A DNA stretch of 64,000 nucleotides from Nageia nagi (Eukaryota; Pinophyta): NCBI GenBank assembly GCA_050084985.1, contig JBITNC010000001.1, forward strand, positions 181,536,001-181,600,000, in the 5' to 3' direction. Below are positions 12,082-22,608 of this stretch, piece after piece. The translations under genes and the position numbers were made by a program. Each line of letters starts with the position of its first letter. Positions within the stretch are counted from its first letter, which is position 1. Below the pieces are notes generated by a model. The model ran no database searches and was not told the DNA's origin. It worked only from the letters and a program-made list of their open reading frames with translations.

Positions 12082-12432
12082 ATCGACTTCCAATTCAAAG
12101 GGAAGAGCAATTTCTTACTCTCGATCCCCATGAATGATGGAAGCTTTTTAACGATGTTCTAAGGGGTTGAAATGGATGGGATATGATAGGAAAAGAACAT
12201 TGACTTCCAATTCAATGGGGAGAACAATTTCTTATTCTCGATCCCAAAGAATAATGGAAGCTATAAAATTTAACAATGTTCTAGGGTTGACTTTTATCAA
12301 TCTACTATGGGCAATTTCTTGCTTAAACTTGCAGATAAGAATAGAAGCAAAAGGTTTTAACAACAACAATGTTGACTCCCATATTAATGGGGAGAGCAAT
12401 TACTCGCTCTTTTTCTCAAATAATATGGAAGC
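12082..12432. repeat. Three diverged copies of a 65-bp unit
   Basis: Units start near 12082, 12199 and 12366. They share GACTTCCAATTCAA…GGGAGAGCAATT…CTC…AATGGAAGC. Spacing is 117 and 167 bases, so they are not a strict tandem. They lie in the 3' internal part of the Tat-like element. Confidence 0.8.
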
Positions 12433-13686
12433 ACCTCCAATTTAATAATCGATAAAGATGGATTAGGAAATATATGGATGTTGGATAATAAAATATGAAA
12501 GTTGGTATAGTATAATGTGTATGGGGTGGTGGTGGATGTTAATATGAAAATAGTATAACAAATGAATAGACATAGGATGTATTGAGTATTTAGAGAGATA
12601 AACTAATCAACTCATCAAGGCATTGATAAACATAAGTGTAATATTAATTACTATGTAATAATAAATAGTATGGGATGGAGGTATGGGATGATGAAGAAAT
12701 GTAATGATCATAATATTCAAGTTGACCATATTAACCAATCACCATTAGATTTTTTCTTCTTTAGATGATATAAAACAAAGTCATGATATTCTCAAAATTA
12801 TCATAGACTCATGTGTGTGCAATGATGTTTATTTCCATCTCTAGACAATCTCAAACTAAATGTCACAAGAGCATAAAATATATAAGCTAGTTCATCCATA
12901 TGAAACGTACAGAGGTCCATAGGAAAGAAGGTTGCTAACCAATATGGACATGTCGCCACTCGTAAGGTATGCCCCATTGCCAGACAGGCATCCATAGCAC
13001 CGATGAGGATTAACCCCTCGATCTCGCTATATCCCAAGAATCATTGTAGCACTTTCTCCCTTTTTTTGTCATCTCTTTTCTCTTTCTTTTCTTCTTTTTT
13101 TTTTTTATAAAACTATCAAATGATTCTTGGGTTCGATATGAAGCAAATAATAGGATGAACATGTAATACTTTTGCTCGAAATCATGTTCTTGTAACACCT
13201 CATTCTTGACTGTTTTAAGATTATTTAAATGTGAAGATGTGTATGAGTCTGTAATAACCTTAAGTGTATCATAGTCATGTTTGTTTATCATCCAAAGTTT
13301 CAAGATTTCATGATGAAGGTTGGTAAAGTCAATAAGAATATTAATTTCATAAACTATTTCTTTTACAATAAGTATTAAACATATTTGTATAATGGTATGG
13401 AAGTGATCATGGATAATGTATAGTATATATGCCTTGATGAATTGTTAGAATATAATCTAATACTCAAATATTCCAACATAATGGGAGATGAATATGAGGT
13501 GGAAAAAGGGAAGACATGGAAATGCAATAAACATATTATAACCTGTTTTAAAATCAGATATGATCATTTTAGTTTTTAATCATATTTTGATGTTTGTGTG
13601 ATTTCTAAATCATGTTTTGATGATAATTTTTTTTTTTTTGATGGAGGGCAATTCCCCCAATGTGATCTATGTAAAACATGAGGAAA

Positions 13687-14271
13687 TCAAAAGTAAGATG
13701 GGGGACGACTGCCCCAATGTGAATGATGTGACAGGGATTGAATATCCTTGCGCAAATAACACAATTCATCATTGTTTAATTGTGTGGAATGTATGTATGT
13801 ATTTTGTAAATGATGTAAATTGTTATCTTTCAATAAAGGTATATCTACTTCAAACCGTCTATCATCCATCAAATCATGAAGGGCATGATTTAATTGGTGG
13901 CAATGTTTAGTATTATGCCCCAATTGATGATGATAAACATGGTGCCCATACTTATCGTATTTTATTGACTTAGGCTTTAGGTTTTCTTTCATTATATGAT
14001 CTACCACCCTCTTAGGTTGTTTCGATGATTGCATTCCATCAATGTAATTATATTTGGATTTTAATTCCCATCTCATATCTTTATGATTATGCACTTGCCT
14101 AGCAAAGATGGATGATGATTTCCCCTTTGAATTTCGCATAGGAGGTTTGGTTTTCAATGATTTTGTAATATCGTAATGTGAGTATGGATTTTCATCTCTT
14201 CATACACAATGGAGTACTCCCTCATGAATGTATTTTAGACAACCATGAAATGTAGATGGGACACATTCCAT
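13687..14271 (-). pseudogene. Second zinc-knuckle-like piece after protease
   Basis: In the same frame after the protease, about 140 codons include YHHQLGHNTKHCHQLNHALH. This is closely similar in spacing to the gag knuckle 900 bases earlier, but its first cysteine is lost. A TGA lies at 14200-14202. The sequence stays in frame to 13687 with no RT motifs. It could be a duplicated gag tail joined here when pol was deleted, or a genuine linker domain of this family. I cannot tell which. Confidence 0.55.
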
Positions 14272-14760
14272 TTATTGAATCCATGGTCTACCTAAAAGAA
14301 TATTATATTGTTCGATGTTTCCTTCGATGATATATAATGATGTTTGTATCATCTTACATCCAATGGTGATGGGTAACACTATTGATCCTATTGTTGAACA
14401 TAAGGCATTATTAAATGTTTTTATTTGTAATGATGGTAAAGAAATATGAGAGAAAGGAAGATTCAATTTGTGATATGCTGATGTAGATATGATATTGACA
14501 TATGACCCTTCATCTATTAATATTCTCTTAACAATTTTACCATTTACTTTACCGATGACATGGAGAGGTGGATCTAACCCTTGAGGTCCCTTGTTTAATT
14601 TTCTTTCATGGTCATAAAAAGAAATTATATGCTGATGTATCAATGGAGGAACTTGCATTTTGGATTTTTTATTACATGATATATCAATTTGTTTTTCTTG
14701 TATGTTTTGAGTTCCAGTATCAACTCCAACTATTCTTATAATAGGTTGATTACTTGGATT
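14272..14760 (-). pseudogene. Retropepsin-like protease domain
   Basis: The 14272-14658 piece reads VKRILIDEGSYVNIIS, where the D-x-G-S motif keeps the catalytic aspartate and serine. About 80 residues later comes YNILLGRPWIQ, the conserved flap-to-C-terminal ILGRPW signature. The reading continues past the TAA at 14272 with MECVPSTFH, as in related elements. The domain would cleave the polyprotein as a dimer in the particle. The core itself is intact, but it is cut off by stops on both sides. Confidence 0.85.
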
Positions 14761-15912
14761 CTAGGTGTGTATCACTTGACTGTAATTAGGTACAATAGAT
14801 ACCGTATTTACTTGATATGAAGGAAGTGAGTCTTGATAATTTTTTAAATTTTGATCTAAAATAGAAGTATGGTCTTCAACTTCCAAGTTATTATCTTTGA
14901 TTGAATTTTGAGTTCTATTTCTCAATGCTAGACAATTTTTCGTACTATGACCTCTTTGATGGTGATAATTACAATACTCATTTTTGTTATATTTTTCTTT
15001 TCTCGTAATTTTTATTTCACCATATTCAATCTTGACCTTCTCAATTATAACTGCCTGAGCAATAACTTCTTTGAGAGTATTATATTGTTGGATTTGTAAT
15101 ATACTAGCTATAGGCCTTAAACAATTTTGACTAAATAATTTAACTAACTCCTCCTGAGGTAAGTTATAGGGCATGCAATAGAGTATATCCCTCTATCGTG
15201 AAACAAAGTCAACAATTGATTCATTCTGAGATTGTTTTAGTTCTACAAGATCTGTAATAGAAGATTCCTCTTTGATATAAATCCTAAAATGTTGTAAGAA
15301 CAAGTCTACCAATTGAGGAAATGAATAAATACTATGTCGTGGCAAATTATTATACCATTCCAAGGCTTGGGATGCAAGCGTCATGGGGAACAAACGTAGC
15401 ATCAAGTCCTCATCATTAGAAATTAGGTAATTTGAAAACTTAAACCACCTTAAATGTTCCTTAGGGTCCTGATTTCCTGTAAAAGGAATTATCTTAGGTA
15501 TTTCAAAGTTATAAGGTAATTTCTTCTTAGGGACACTTGGATGGATGGGTTCATTGCAAATATTATCATATGTCAACTTCTGGAACCTTGATATGTTCAT
15601 TTCTTTATTCATGAAATCTTCTAATTCTTTATCTATCCAACTACCCTGAGTATGTTTTTGGTATCTTCTATGATTGGTATTTCTTTCTGACTTCAGATCT
15701 AAATTATAAGATTCATCATCAGAAGAAGATCTTGATAATAATGATGAAGATGATAATGATGGAAGATTAGAAGGTAAATGATGCCCTTGCATTGGATTTC
15801 TAAGAGTTGTAGATGGTTGTACTTTATTTTGTTGAGACTTCTCGTGAAGTAACCAACTATCTCGAATTTCTTGTTTTACCTTATCAAAAATTTGTCGTTG
15901 TTTGTCAAACTC
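14761..15912 (-). pseudogene. gag capsid and zinc knuckle of Tat-like element
   Basis: The 15193-15792 piece holds a Retrotrans_gag-type capsid domain: PFTGNQDPKEHLRWF, then ALEWYNNLP and FLQHFR…LVELKQSQNESIVDFVSR. A TAG at 15193 replaces what is usually Trp in the following R-W-R. The frame continues to YCNYHHQRGHSTKNC at about 14930-14980. This is a knuckle-like C-x2-H-x4-GH-x4-C, with His at the usual second Cys, as in many Tat-lineage gags. The protein would form the virus-like particle and bind RNA. The stop at 15193 removes everything after the capsid core, unless the product is translated with readthrough. Confidence 0.8.
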
Positions 15913-15915
15913 TTA

Positions 15916-17607
15916 CTTTTCTTTAAGTTTGGCTTCCTCTTTTAACTTACTTTGAACATCTTCATATCTTTTACTAAAGTTTATAGTTTCTTCACAATCT
16001 CTCTCTATGTGCTTTCTCTTTGCCTCCTACTCTGCAAAAGAGGGTATCTCTCCTACCTTGAATTGTTTAGCTAAAGCTTTTCTACATTTTTCTTGTGATG
16101 AGGGTTTTTCATGGGAGTAAGGATAATAGAAGAATTTGTTTGAGATCTTACATTGAGGAGTTGTTTGTGAGGTTCTTACTGAATACAAGTTCATCCTATC
16201 AGAATCTTCCATACAAGACCTAGCCCTATGAAGTGTTTTTTGATAGGTGGGGTCAGTTATCCTAGCTTGTGAAGAGGGGCTTTGAGGTTGATAATCTAAA
16301 CTCTTGAGAGGCAATTCTCTTTGTTGATTAGAGTAAGAGTCTTGATATCTATATACTTGGTGATTAAGAGGTGATGATAATTGCACCCAAGTTTGACTCT
16401 TTTGGTTTACATAAGTTTTTACATCATGCTTTTGTCTTATCTCTTCTTGTCTCATTTTGTCGACAAACTCATTGAAGGTTTTGTCATGTTGATCGTGAGA
16501 ATAACATGCTTGTTGTTGTTTATGGGATTCCCTTTGCAAAATATTCTTAGTTTTTTCATCATAGAAAATATTCCTAAGTAATTTATTTGTTGTTGGGCTA
16601 TCTTCTTTATCACATTCCCCATTTTTCATCAAGCTAGTTTGATATTTTGAAGGTGTTTTTAGTGGGTTCGAACAACATTCATCCTCATAAAACTTTGTAC
16701 CATCATCATGATGTGTTATTTCCCCACATGGATGTTCATTCCTAAGCTCATGTGTGTTATCTTTGGAGATTTTATTTTTATATTTTTCATTTCTTTGTGA
16801 TTGAAATTCTTGAGATTCAATAATACAATCTATGGATTTTTTAATTCTTATGTAAGGCTCTCCACTTTCTACCTGTGATGAAAGTGAACAAGTTTCATCC
16901 TTGAACTCAAGAATATCATGAGATTCATGGGAATCAATAGAAGGTCTTGTAGCCTCAAGAAGGGGAGGAGAATGAAATTGCAATTCTGAGGAATGCTTTG
17001 AAAGGTCCTCAAGATTCATGTCAAACTCCTCTTCTTTAATATCATATTCCTCTCAAGGTGGGGGTGAAGACATCAAGGTGTCTAACTCTAGGAGGTCATA
17101 TGATTTAGCATAAGATGTTGCATTAAGGCCTTTGGCATTAATACTCAATTCATCCCTTAGCAAACTGGATTCATTAGGTTTGATAGTATCGAAAGGAGAT
17201 GCACCACAAGATTTTAATTTGATGAGATGGTTTGATGAGTTTTCAATCTTTATGATGGGCTTATTATTTTCAGTGCCAAACTCATCCCATGATGAGGGCG
17301 AAGGAATGGAAGAACTATACTCTAGCTCTTCATGAGATCTAACAAGGCTTTCTGAGGATTGAAGAAGAGGTATGGTACATTGTTCTATCTTTGCTAAATA
17401 TGCTAAAAGCTTTTCAATGTCAATACAAAAATCATTCTTCACGATATCAGAAGTAGAATAAGTATCTAAGGTTGACTTGGCAATATGTGAACATATTCTT
17501 TGTATTTTTGGTTTTAATTTGATAGGAAAAAGCACATAATTTAAAAGTGCAACCAAGACGAACCTCATAATGATAAAATTCAAAGGCCTTTTAATTGTTC
17601 TCAACAA
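15916..17607 (-). pseudogene. Extra ORF region upstream of gag (Ogre ORF1 position)
   Basis: About 560 codons in the gag frame, with stops at 17053 and 16027. The N-terminal part contains an ALLNYVLFPIKLKPKIQR stretch and IEKLLAYLAKIEQC. The middle is rich in Ser, Glu, Lys and Gln with no domain I recognise. The C-terminal part (about 15916-16100) is charged, with repeated Lys/Glu, and probably forms a coiled coil leading into gag. An extra coding region before gag is known in Tat/Ogre elements. I cannot name its function. No ATG at the very start is certain, because the frame opens after a TAG at 17626-17628, and the first good ATG is at MRFVLVALLN. Confidence 0.6.
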
Positions 17608-18465
17608 TTCAAAATTTATATGGATCTAGAGTAACTGACACATGCCTATGTTTCTATTTGTTACAAAGGGGGTTCAAAGTAAAAAACTTAAATAAAATCA
17701 ACTTTTAATCGTCTTTTAAACCTATTCCTTTGTATGACCTATTATATCATTCCATAAATGAAACATGTCAATTCAATTTTTGAACACATAAACAAACATC
17801 ATAAAAGAAGTTTTATTTTTATCTTTTATATTATGTTTTCGAGAAAACAATCTGATGCACAAACATCCTATATGCAAGCTTACTTTTAACGATGTGATTA
17901 TCTTCTTTAATCTTTTCCACATATTTTTAATATTTGAGTTAAATGAACGATATGAGTTGTTCACTTTTAGTCTTTTAATTTTCCTAGTTTGTTTTGACTA
18001 GTCAAGTGTTAAATTCACAAGTTTCTATGGCTCTTGGCTTGGTTCTAGAAGAGTCTCCTTTTTTGACTCCTACCTAAAGGAGAGTCACCTTGGTCATTAC
18101 CTCCAAGCGTAACTGGCTCTATGGCTTCAAGTGTGTTATGTCGGTGGGTACAAAGAAGTAAGAATTAATGGTTGGTAGTGACATCCAACTCGTTAATGTT
18201 CAATTATTCCTTTAAGGCATTATGAAATGCATTTAAACAAGTAAAGTACATTTATGCATACTACCCTCCCAAACATTCATGTCCATTTACTTATCTTATC
18301 TTAATGTGATGCAATCAAAGTTTATTTTAAGTGGACTTGACCTTAATAAAACCTCGTTGTTCTTTTGCGATTCATTATCCAACCTCTTAATGATGTTCAT
18401 TAACTCCTTTCAGCTGTGGAAGTTTTATATGTGATAAATTTCCAAATAAAATGTGAATAAATTTT

Positions 18466-18862
18466 ACCTCTTTCACTTAACTTATTTCTGATCACTTAAG
18501 ATCGCTCGAAGTGCAAAAGTGAGAGCATACTTTGTTAAGTGAAAGTACTTAGTGTATTCGAACCCATCCAATTAATTAACCTTTTAATGTGATTTGTACT
18601 ACCCAAAAACTCAATTTATTTTCCTTAAGTTCATTCCAAATTAAGTGTGATTCATTTACCCTTCCAATTGTGGAAGTATTATGTGTAGTAAATTACCTCC
18701 TCTTACTAGTAAGAGGTCATTATGTGTAGATAAATTACCCAATTAATGATAGTGTGAGTGTGAAAGAAAAGAAAAGTTAATTATCCCTTCTTATCAAGTC
18801 TATTCTGGTCACCTTAGATTGCTCGAAGCACAAAGGGAGAGCATAAGTAGACAAGATAAAAA
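18466..18862. repeat. Diverged direct repeats in element leader
   Basis: TTAAGATCGCTCGAAGTGCA (about 18497) and TTAGATTGCTCGAAGCACAA (about 18813) are followed by matching GAGAGCATA stretches, and the preceding TCAAGT/TTATT bases also match. Period about 315 bases. Confidence 0.6.
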
Positions 18863-19077
18863 GTATTAATGTGTACGTACCCTTCACCCAAAATATGAAA
18901 ATAAATACATACCATTATACATAAAACAAATTAATAAAAAATATGCATTTAATCTTTTCTACCCATTCTTATATGCACTCTAGGCAAAGGAATCACACTC
19001 AAAAATATTTTTTCATAACATAATTTTATTTTACTTTTTCAGAAATAGGCAAAAAGAGACAAAAATGACCTGGTAAG

Positions 19078-19228
19078 AGTCATCGGCATTTAGACAGAGA
19101 ATGCTGGCATTTAGTGACAGTCACCGGCGTTCAATTCTAGTTGCTGGTGTTTAGTCTAGATTAATTGCAAAACACTGGCATTCCTACTAAGTCACTGACA
19201 TTCAATTTTGATCATTGGCATTTCTGCA
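19078..19228. repeat. Array of seven CpG-rich GTCACYGGCRTT motifs
   Basis: Seven near-copies, spaced about 18-25 bases, all on the plus strand: GTCATCGGCATTT, GCTGGCATTT, GTCACCGGCGTTC, GTTGCTGGTGTTT, CACTGGCATTC, GTCACTGACATTC and ATCATTGGCATTT. Variation is mostly C/T and G/A, as expected of decaying CpG sites. The same motif makes the LTR hairpins. Confidence 0.8.
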
Positions 19229-19349
19229 ACAAATTCCTGAAAAAGCACAGAACCCAAAATTTGAAGTTAGTACACGAAAAAATCCAAAAAACCAGAGAAT
19301 AGAAAGGTAGAATCATAAACAAAAAATCTCCCTCTCAATAATGGAGGGG

Positions 19350-19369
19350 CCCTCCTTCTAGCGCTAGAA
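19350..19369 (-). other. Putative primer binding site of Tat-like element
   Basis: On the element strand the bases right after the 5' LTR read TTCTAGCGCTAGAAGGAG. If the first A was a G, this gives TGGCGC, the beginning typical of many plant tRNA-primed sites. I cannot name the tRNA. Confidence 0.4.
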
Positions 19370-20221
19370 TGTTGCAATGAAAATTGAGCTAGAATATAGA
19401 ATAAAATAAAATAAAAATTATTCTTCAATCTTCATTGAACCTCAAATTATATAACATAGATAGATATGTTGTAATTGCAAAATGATATTCAATCTCAGTT
19501 CAAACTACAATTTGCCCTTAGAAGGGACTTTTACAAATGCTATGTGCCAAAATAAAGAGTATTAAATCTTCATTGTTTTTGAGTTTGCTTGCTTCTTCCC
19601 TTGATATGAGCAACCTGTAAATCCTACACACATGCAAAAGACAATAACATCAAAGCATCTATGTATGACATTGCATTGAATTGAAACTAGCATAAAACAA
19701 TAAAATGTATGAGCTCACAAGATTTTGGCAGCATTACCCTACTTCAAAAATGGGTTCAATTGGGGGTCCATATTGCTTTGTATTGGCTTATGTTTATAGA
19801 TTTTGGATGAGATGTTTCAAGGCTGGTAAGAGGAAGTGAACAGCCACCGTAGGTCATAACTAACCCCCTCTATCCACCTCATCTTGGAGAAACGAAGTGT
19901 TCCAACTTCCTTTTGCTATTTTGTCTTCTATTCAGCTATTACAGAGTCACCGGTGTTTGGAGGTCGAACGCCGGTGACTGGATCAAAACGCTGACGTTTG
20001 TAGGTGAACGCCGGCGACTGGTTAACAATTTTATAACAACATTAAAATGACCGCCAAATAGTCAATTTTTATCTAAAAGGGGTCATGTGACCACTTGTTT
20101 TGCATGTACTCGATGAGAGCTATCCAAAAATGAAGTTTTCAATCTTTTTTGAGGCTATTATAAAGAGTTATGATTATTTCAATGTTTACTAGTTAAAAAG
20201 GGACATTTTTAGGTGTCTACA
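19370..20221 (-). repeat. 5' LTR of Tat-like element
   Basis: The partner of the LTR at 8400-9252, offset by 10,970 bases, with six substitutions and one indel seen by eye. Half of the substitutions cluster at 20157-20161. It ends TGTCTACA, followed by the target duplication CTATT at 20222-20226. Confidence 0.95.
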
Positions 20222-20226
20222 CTATT

Positions 20227-22600
20227 AAAACCAACAAGATACTACCTATTAAAACCAACAAGATACTAAAATATACAATTAACTATAAATTTAAATACAA
20301 AAGTAGAAACTAACATAAATACAAAAGCAACAATCATTTTTAACTTCATTATCTAGTTTGCAATGTATTGGCTTAAGTGGTAAACTTGTAGAGTCTATAT
20401 CAACCATTTAGTAAAATAATTTTCATCTTACAAAAAATGCATCTTGATAGTCAAAGGTGTGAAAAGGATGAACCTAGAAATTTGGTAACAAATTATTCAA
20501 ATATAAAATATATGATCACATGCATACAAATCTAGTGACTAATAAATGATTATCTCATAGATGATAATTTTTTAAATTCTAATAGAAATAAAAATCATTA
20601 AGGGAGTCTCTTTTCCTCTCTTGTAAGCATTTCAACAACTAAAACTCATTGACAAAAAAATAGATCAAGGAGTCAAGTTATATTGTAACATGGGAATAAA
20701 GATGTAATAACATAGTCTCCTTACCTAAAGTTGTAAAGATAAAGTTTATATTAAGTAATATATTTGTTATTCCAAAATAAATTTCCCTATTAAGAAAATA
20801 ATAAATAAGTCTATCAATATACTAGATGTTGGTTTGAAGTAATAATTTAGTTTGGTTCTACCTTTTTTGAGAATACATAAATATTTCCCATCCTAGTTTG
20901 ATATTTTAGATGCAAAAATGGTAACCATAGATAGGCATAACATGCATATTGATGGAAAAAAATCATAGATAAGGCCATGCATAGGTATCCTACCATATAT
21001 CTATTTGTGGTTATATTATAATGTAAGAAACCACCTTAAGAGTTCGGATGGAAAAAACTTGTCAAAAAAGGAATTCACATAATACACATTGCACACTCTA
21101 ACTTGTTTAGTGACACAATTCATACAAACCATACATATTTCACCTCATAATTCATAATGATCATAGAAAGGATATCCTACATTTGAGAAACATAAAATAA
21201 TTGAGCAAAGTACTCAAATGGCAATCACCCTGAGCTTCCAATCTTCTTTTAGAGTGCAAAATTAGATTGACCATTTTGGATGATACCCAATTTTATTCTA
21301 TTACTTCAATCTCCTTTTACTTCAACCTTATAAAGCCATTAAATATTGACCATAATAATAACTTTATTTCAAAATATAACAACCTCTCCCTCCCTTCTTT
21401 ATTATTAGATAACACAAATTATTTCACATTACATACTTTTGAACATCACCTATCTGATACATGAATCCACACATATACTTTTGAATAAAAATAATGTTTC
21501 ATTCACAATATCCAAACCAATAGACATTGTAGAGAACTCCCTTTACTTAGCATTATCACACAATATTTTTTAAACTCTCCAAGTAATCAATTACATAATC
21601 ATGTACCTATTATATCAAGATACAATAGTTATTAGAAAAAGAAGTCAATAGTTAATGTAGTGACCACTTAGACAAAGATAACTATAGAAAATGAAGGAAA
21701 AATGAGACAACGTAATCAATGTGAAAGAGCTACAAGAATAACTAAGCTTCAACAGAACTAAGCCTCATTAGTGTGGAAGCATTTTAAATTTTAAATGATA
21801 AATATGTCAACTTAGAGGGAGAAAAAAGAATTCCTCCCCCCATGATAAACATGTCAACTTGGAGGGAGCATTTTGAATTTTAAATGATAAAAATCTCATG
21901 CTCTCTTTCTAGAATAACAATAAATCCCCAGCCCATTGTTGCACTTTGTAAAGACAATCATCTAAATAACATTGTGCATGTGTTTCATAATGTTTTTAAC
22001 ATTGTATAGATTCTTTCATGTATGTATATGTTTATAACATTATAAAATTAAATTTATTAGTGAAAAATGAAATAAAAATTTATATTTATTTATTTAACCT
22101 CAATAATTTCCATTTCTAGTGTTGTTTGACTTAAAGAAAAAATTTCTCACATATGTTTGTCCATTATTGATTGGATTTGAAATGAGGTTTTATTTTTTTC
22201 ATGCAACTTTGGCTTTAACCTATATTATTGAATGAACATTTTAGTTATTTCATTTGAAACCTTAGTAGGATTATCCTTGATATGGTTATTTTAGATTTTT
22301 TCCATATGGTTATTTTATATAAATAGAACTATTAGCCATATATATATGCTTCTAACTCCTAAAATTTTGCTTTTCACTTTAGTGTATAATAACTAACTTT
22401 GTTTTCAATTTAGGTCCTTTAGATTAGATATATATAGCATACATGTTTTTTTAAACAACATGTGATATTTATATATGCTAGTTTTCTAGTTAAACATGTG
22501 ATATCCAATTTATAAGAAATGCAATTTATTCTAATATTATACAATTTAAATTGAGTTTATTTCTATTTCTATGTTATTGCTAATGTTTGTAGGTGCCTTT
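20227..22600. other. AT-rich stretch without recognisable gene
   Basis: A 25-base tandem (ACTACCTATTAAAACCAACA plus AGAT) at the insertion site is the only neat feature at the left. Near 21780-21890 a GATAAAYATGTCAACTTRGA phrase occurs twice within about 70 bases. I see no coding region. Confidence 0.5.
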
Positions 22601-22608
22601 TTAATATC

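Larger units (their letters stand above)
9267..13686 (-). other. Repeat-rich 3' internal region of Tat-like element
   Basis: No polymerase or integrase motifs are visible. The first 400 bases match the sister copy at 61085-61500. The rest is built from diverged repeats: a pair with a period near 140 bases (9895-10026 and 10037-10180), a recurring CAGAATGGGTTTCATGATGA-like motif (about 9625, 10207, 11550), and three copies of a 65-base unit (12082, 12199, 12366). Open frames here are short and do not look coding. A GC-richer patch at 12890-13030 stands out. Confidence 0.65.
13687..17607 (-). pseudogene. Long ORF1-gag-protease frame with seven in-frame stops
   Basis: All large minus-strand open pieces between 17607 and 13687 lie in one reading frame. 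They are separated only by stop codons: TGA at 17053-17055, TAG at 16027-16029, TAA at 15913-15915, TAG at 15193-15195, TAG at 14761-14763, TAA at 14272-14274 and TGA at 14200-14202. I checked the joins codon by codon around most stops and found no frameshift over about 3.9 kb. The frame encodes about 1,300 residues: an N-terminal extra region, gag, zinc knuckle, retropepsin, then a second knuckle-like piece. Each stop is one transition away from Gln, Arg or Trp codons. The protein cannot be made whole from this copy without readthrough. Confidence 0.85.
17608..19369 (-). other. 5' leader of Tat-like element
   Basis: About 1.75 kb between the 5' LTR and the long ORF, without coding potential that I trust. 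Two related stretches (18440-18560 and 18750-18870) share TTCTGATCAC…GATCGCTCGAAG…AAAGGGAGAGCATA-like bases. Near the LTR it contains an array of the CpG-rich motif described separately. Confidence 0.7.
8400..20226 (-). mobile_element. Complete Tat/Ogre-like Ty3/gypsy element without pol
   Basis: An 11.8-kb element on the minus strand. Reading that strand: 5' LTR (19370-20221), a primer-binding-like sequence, a leader of about 1.7 kb, a long ORF upstream of gag, gag, zinc knuckle, protease, about 4 kb of repeat-rich non-coding DNA, polypurine tract, 3' LTR (8400-9252). I find no reverse transcriptase, RNase H or integrase motifs in any frame, so it cannot move by itself. The extra ORF before gag and the repeat-rich stretch before the 3' LTR are traits of the plant Tat/Ogre lineage. 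A sister copy starts at 60240. Lineage placement is an inference from layout and protein motifs. Confidence 0.85.

Noticed and set aside
12801-13303. Two overlapping minus-strand frames
   Set aside because: No recognisable domain, poly-A/T tract inside, located in the non-coding 3' part of the Tat-like element.
19078-19228. Coding minisatellite in the element leader
   Set aside because: Spacing is not a multiple of three and there is no open frame. The pattern fits a DNA or RNA signal better.
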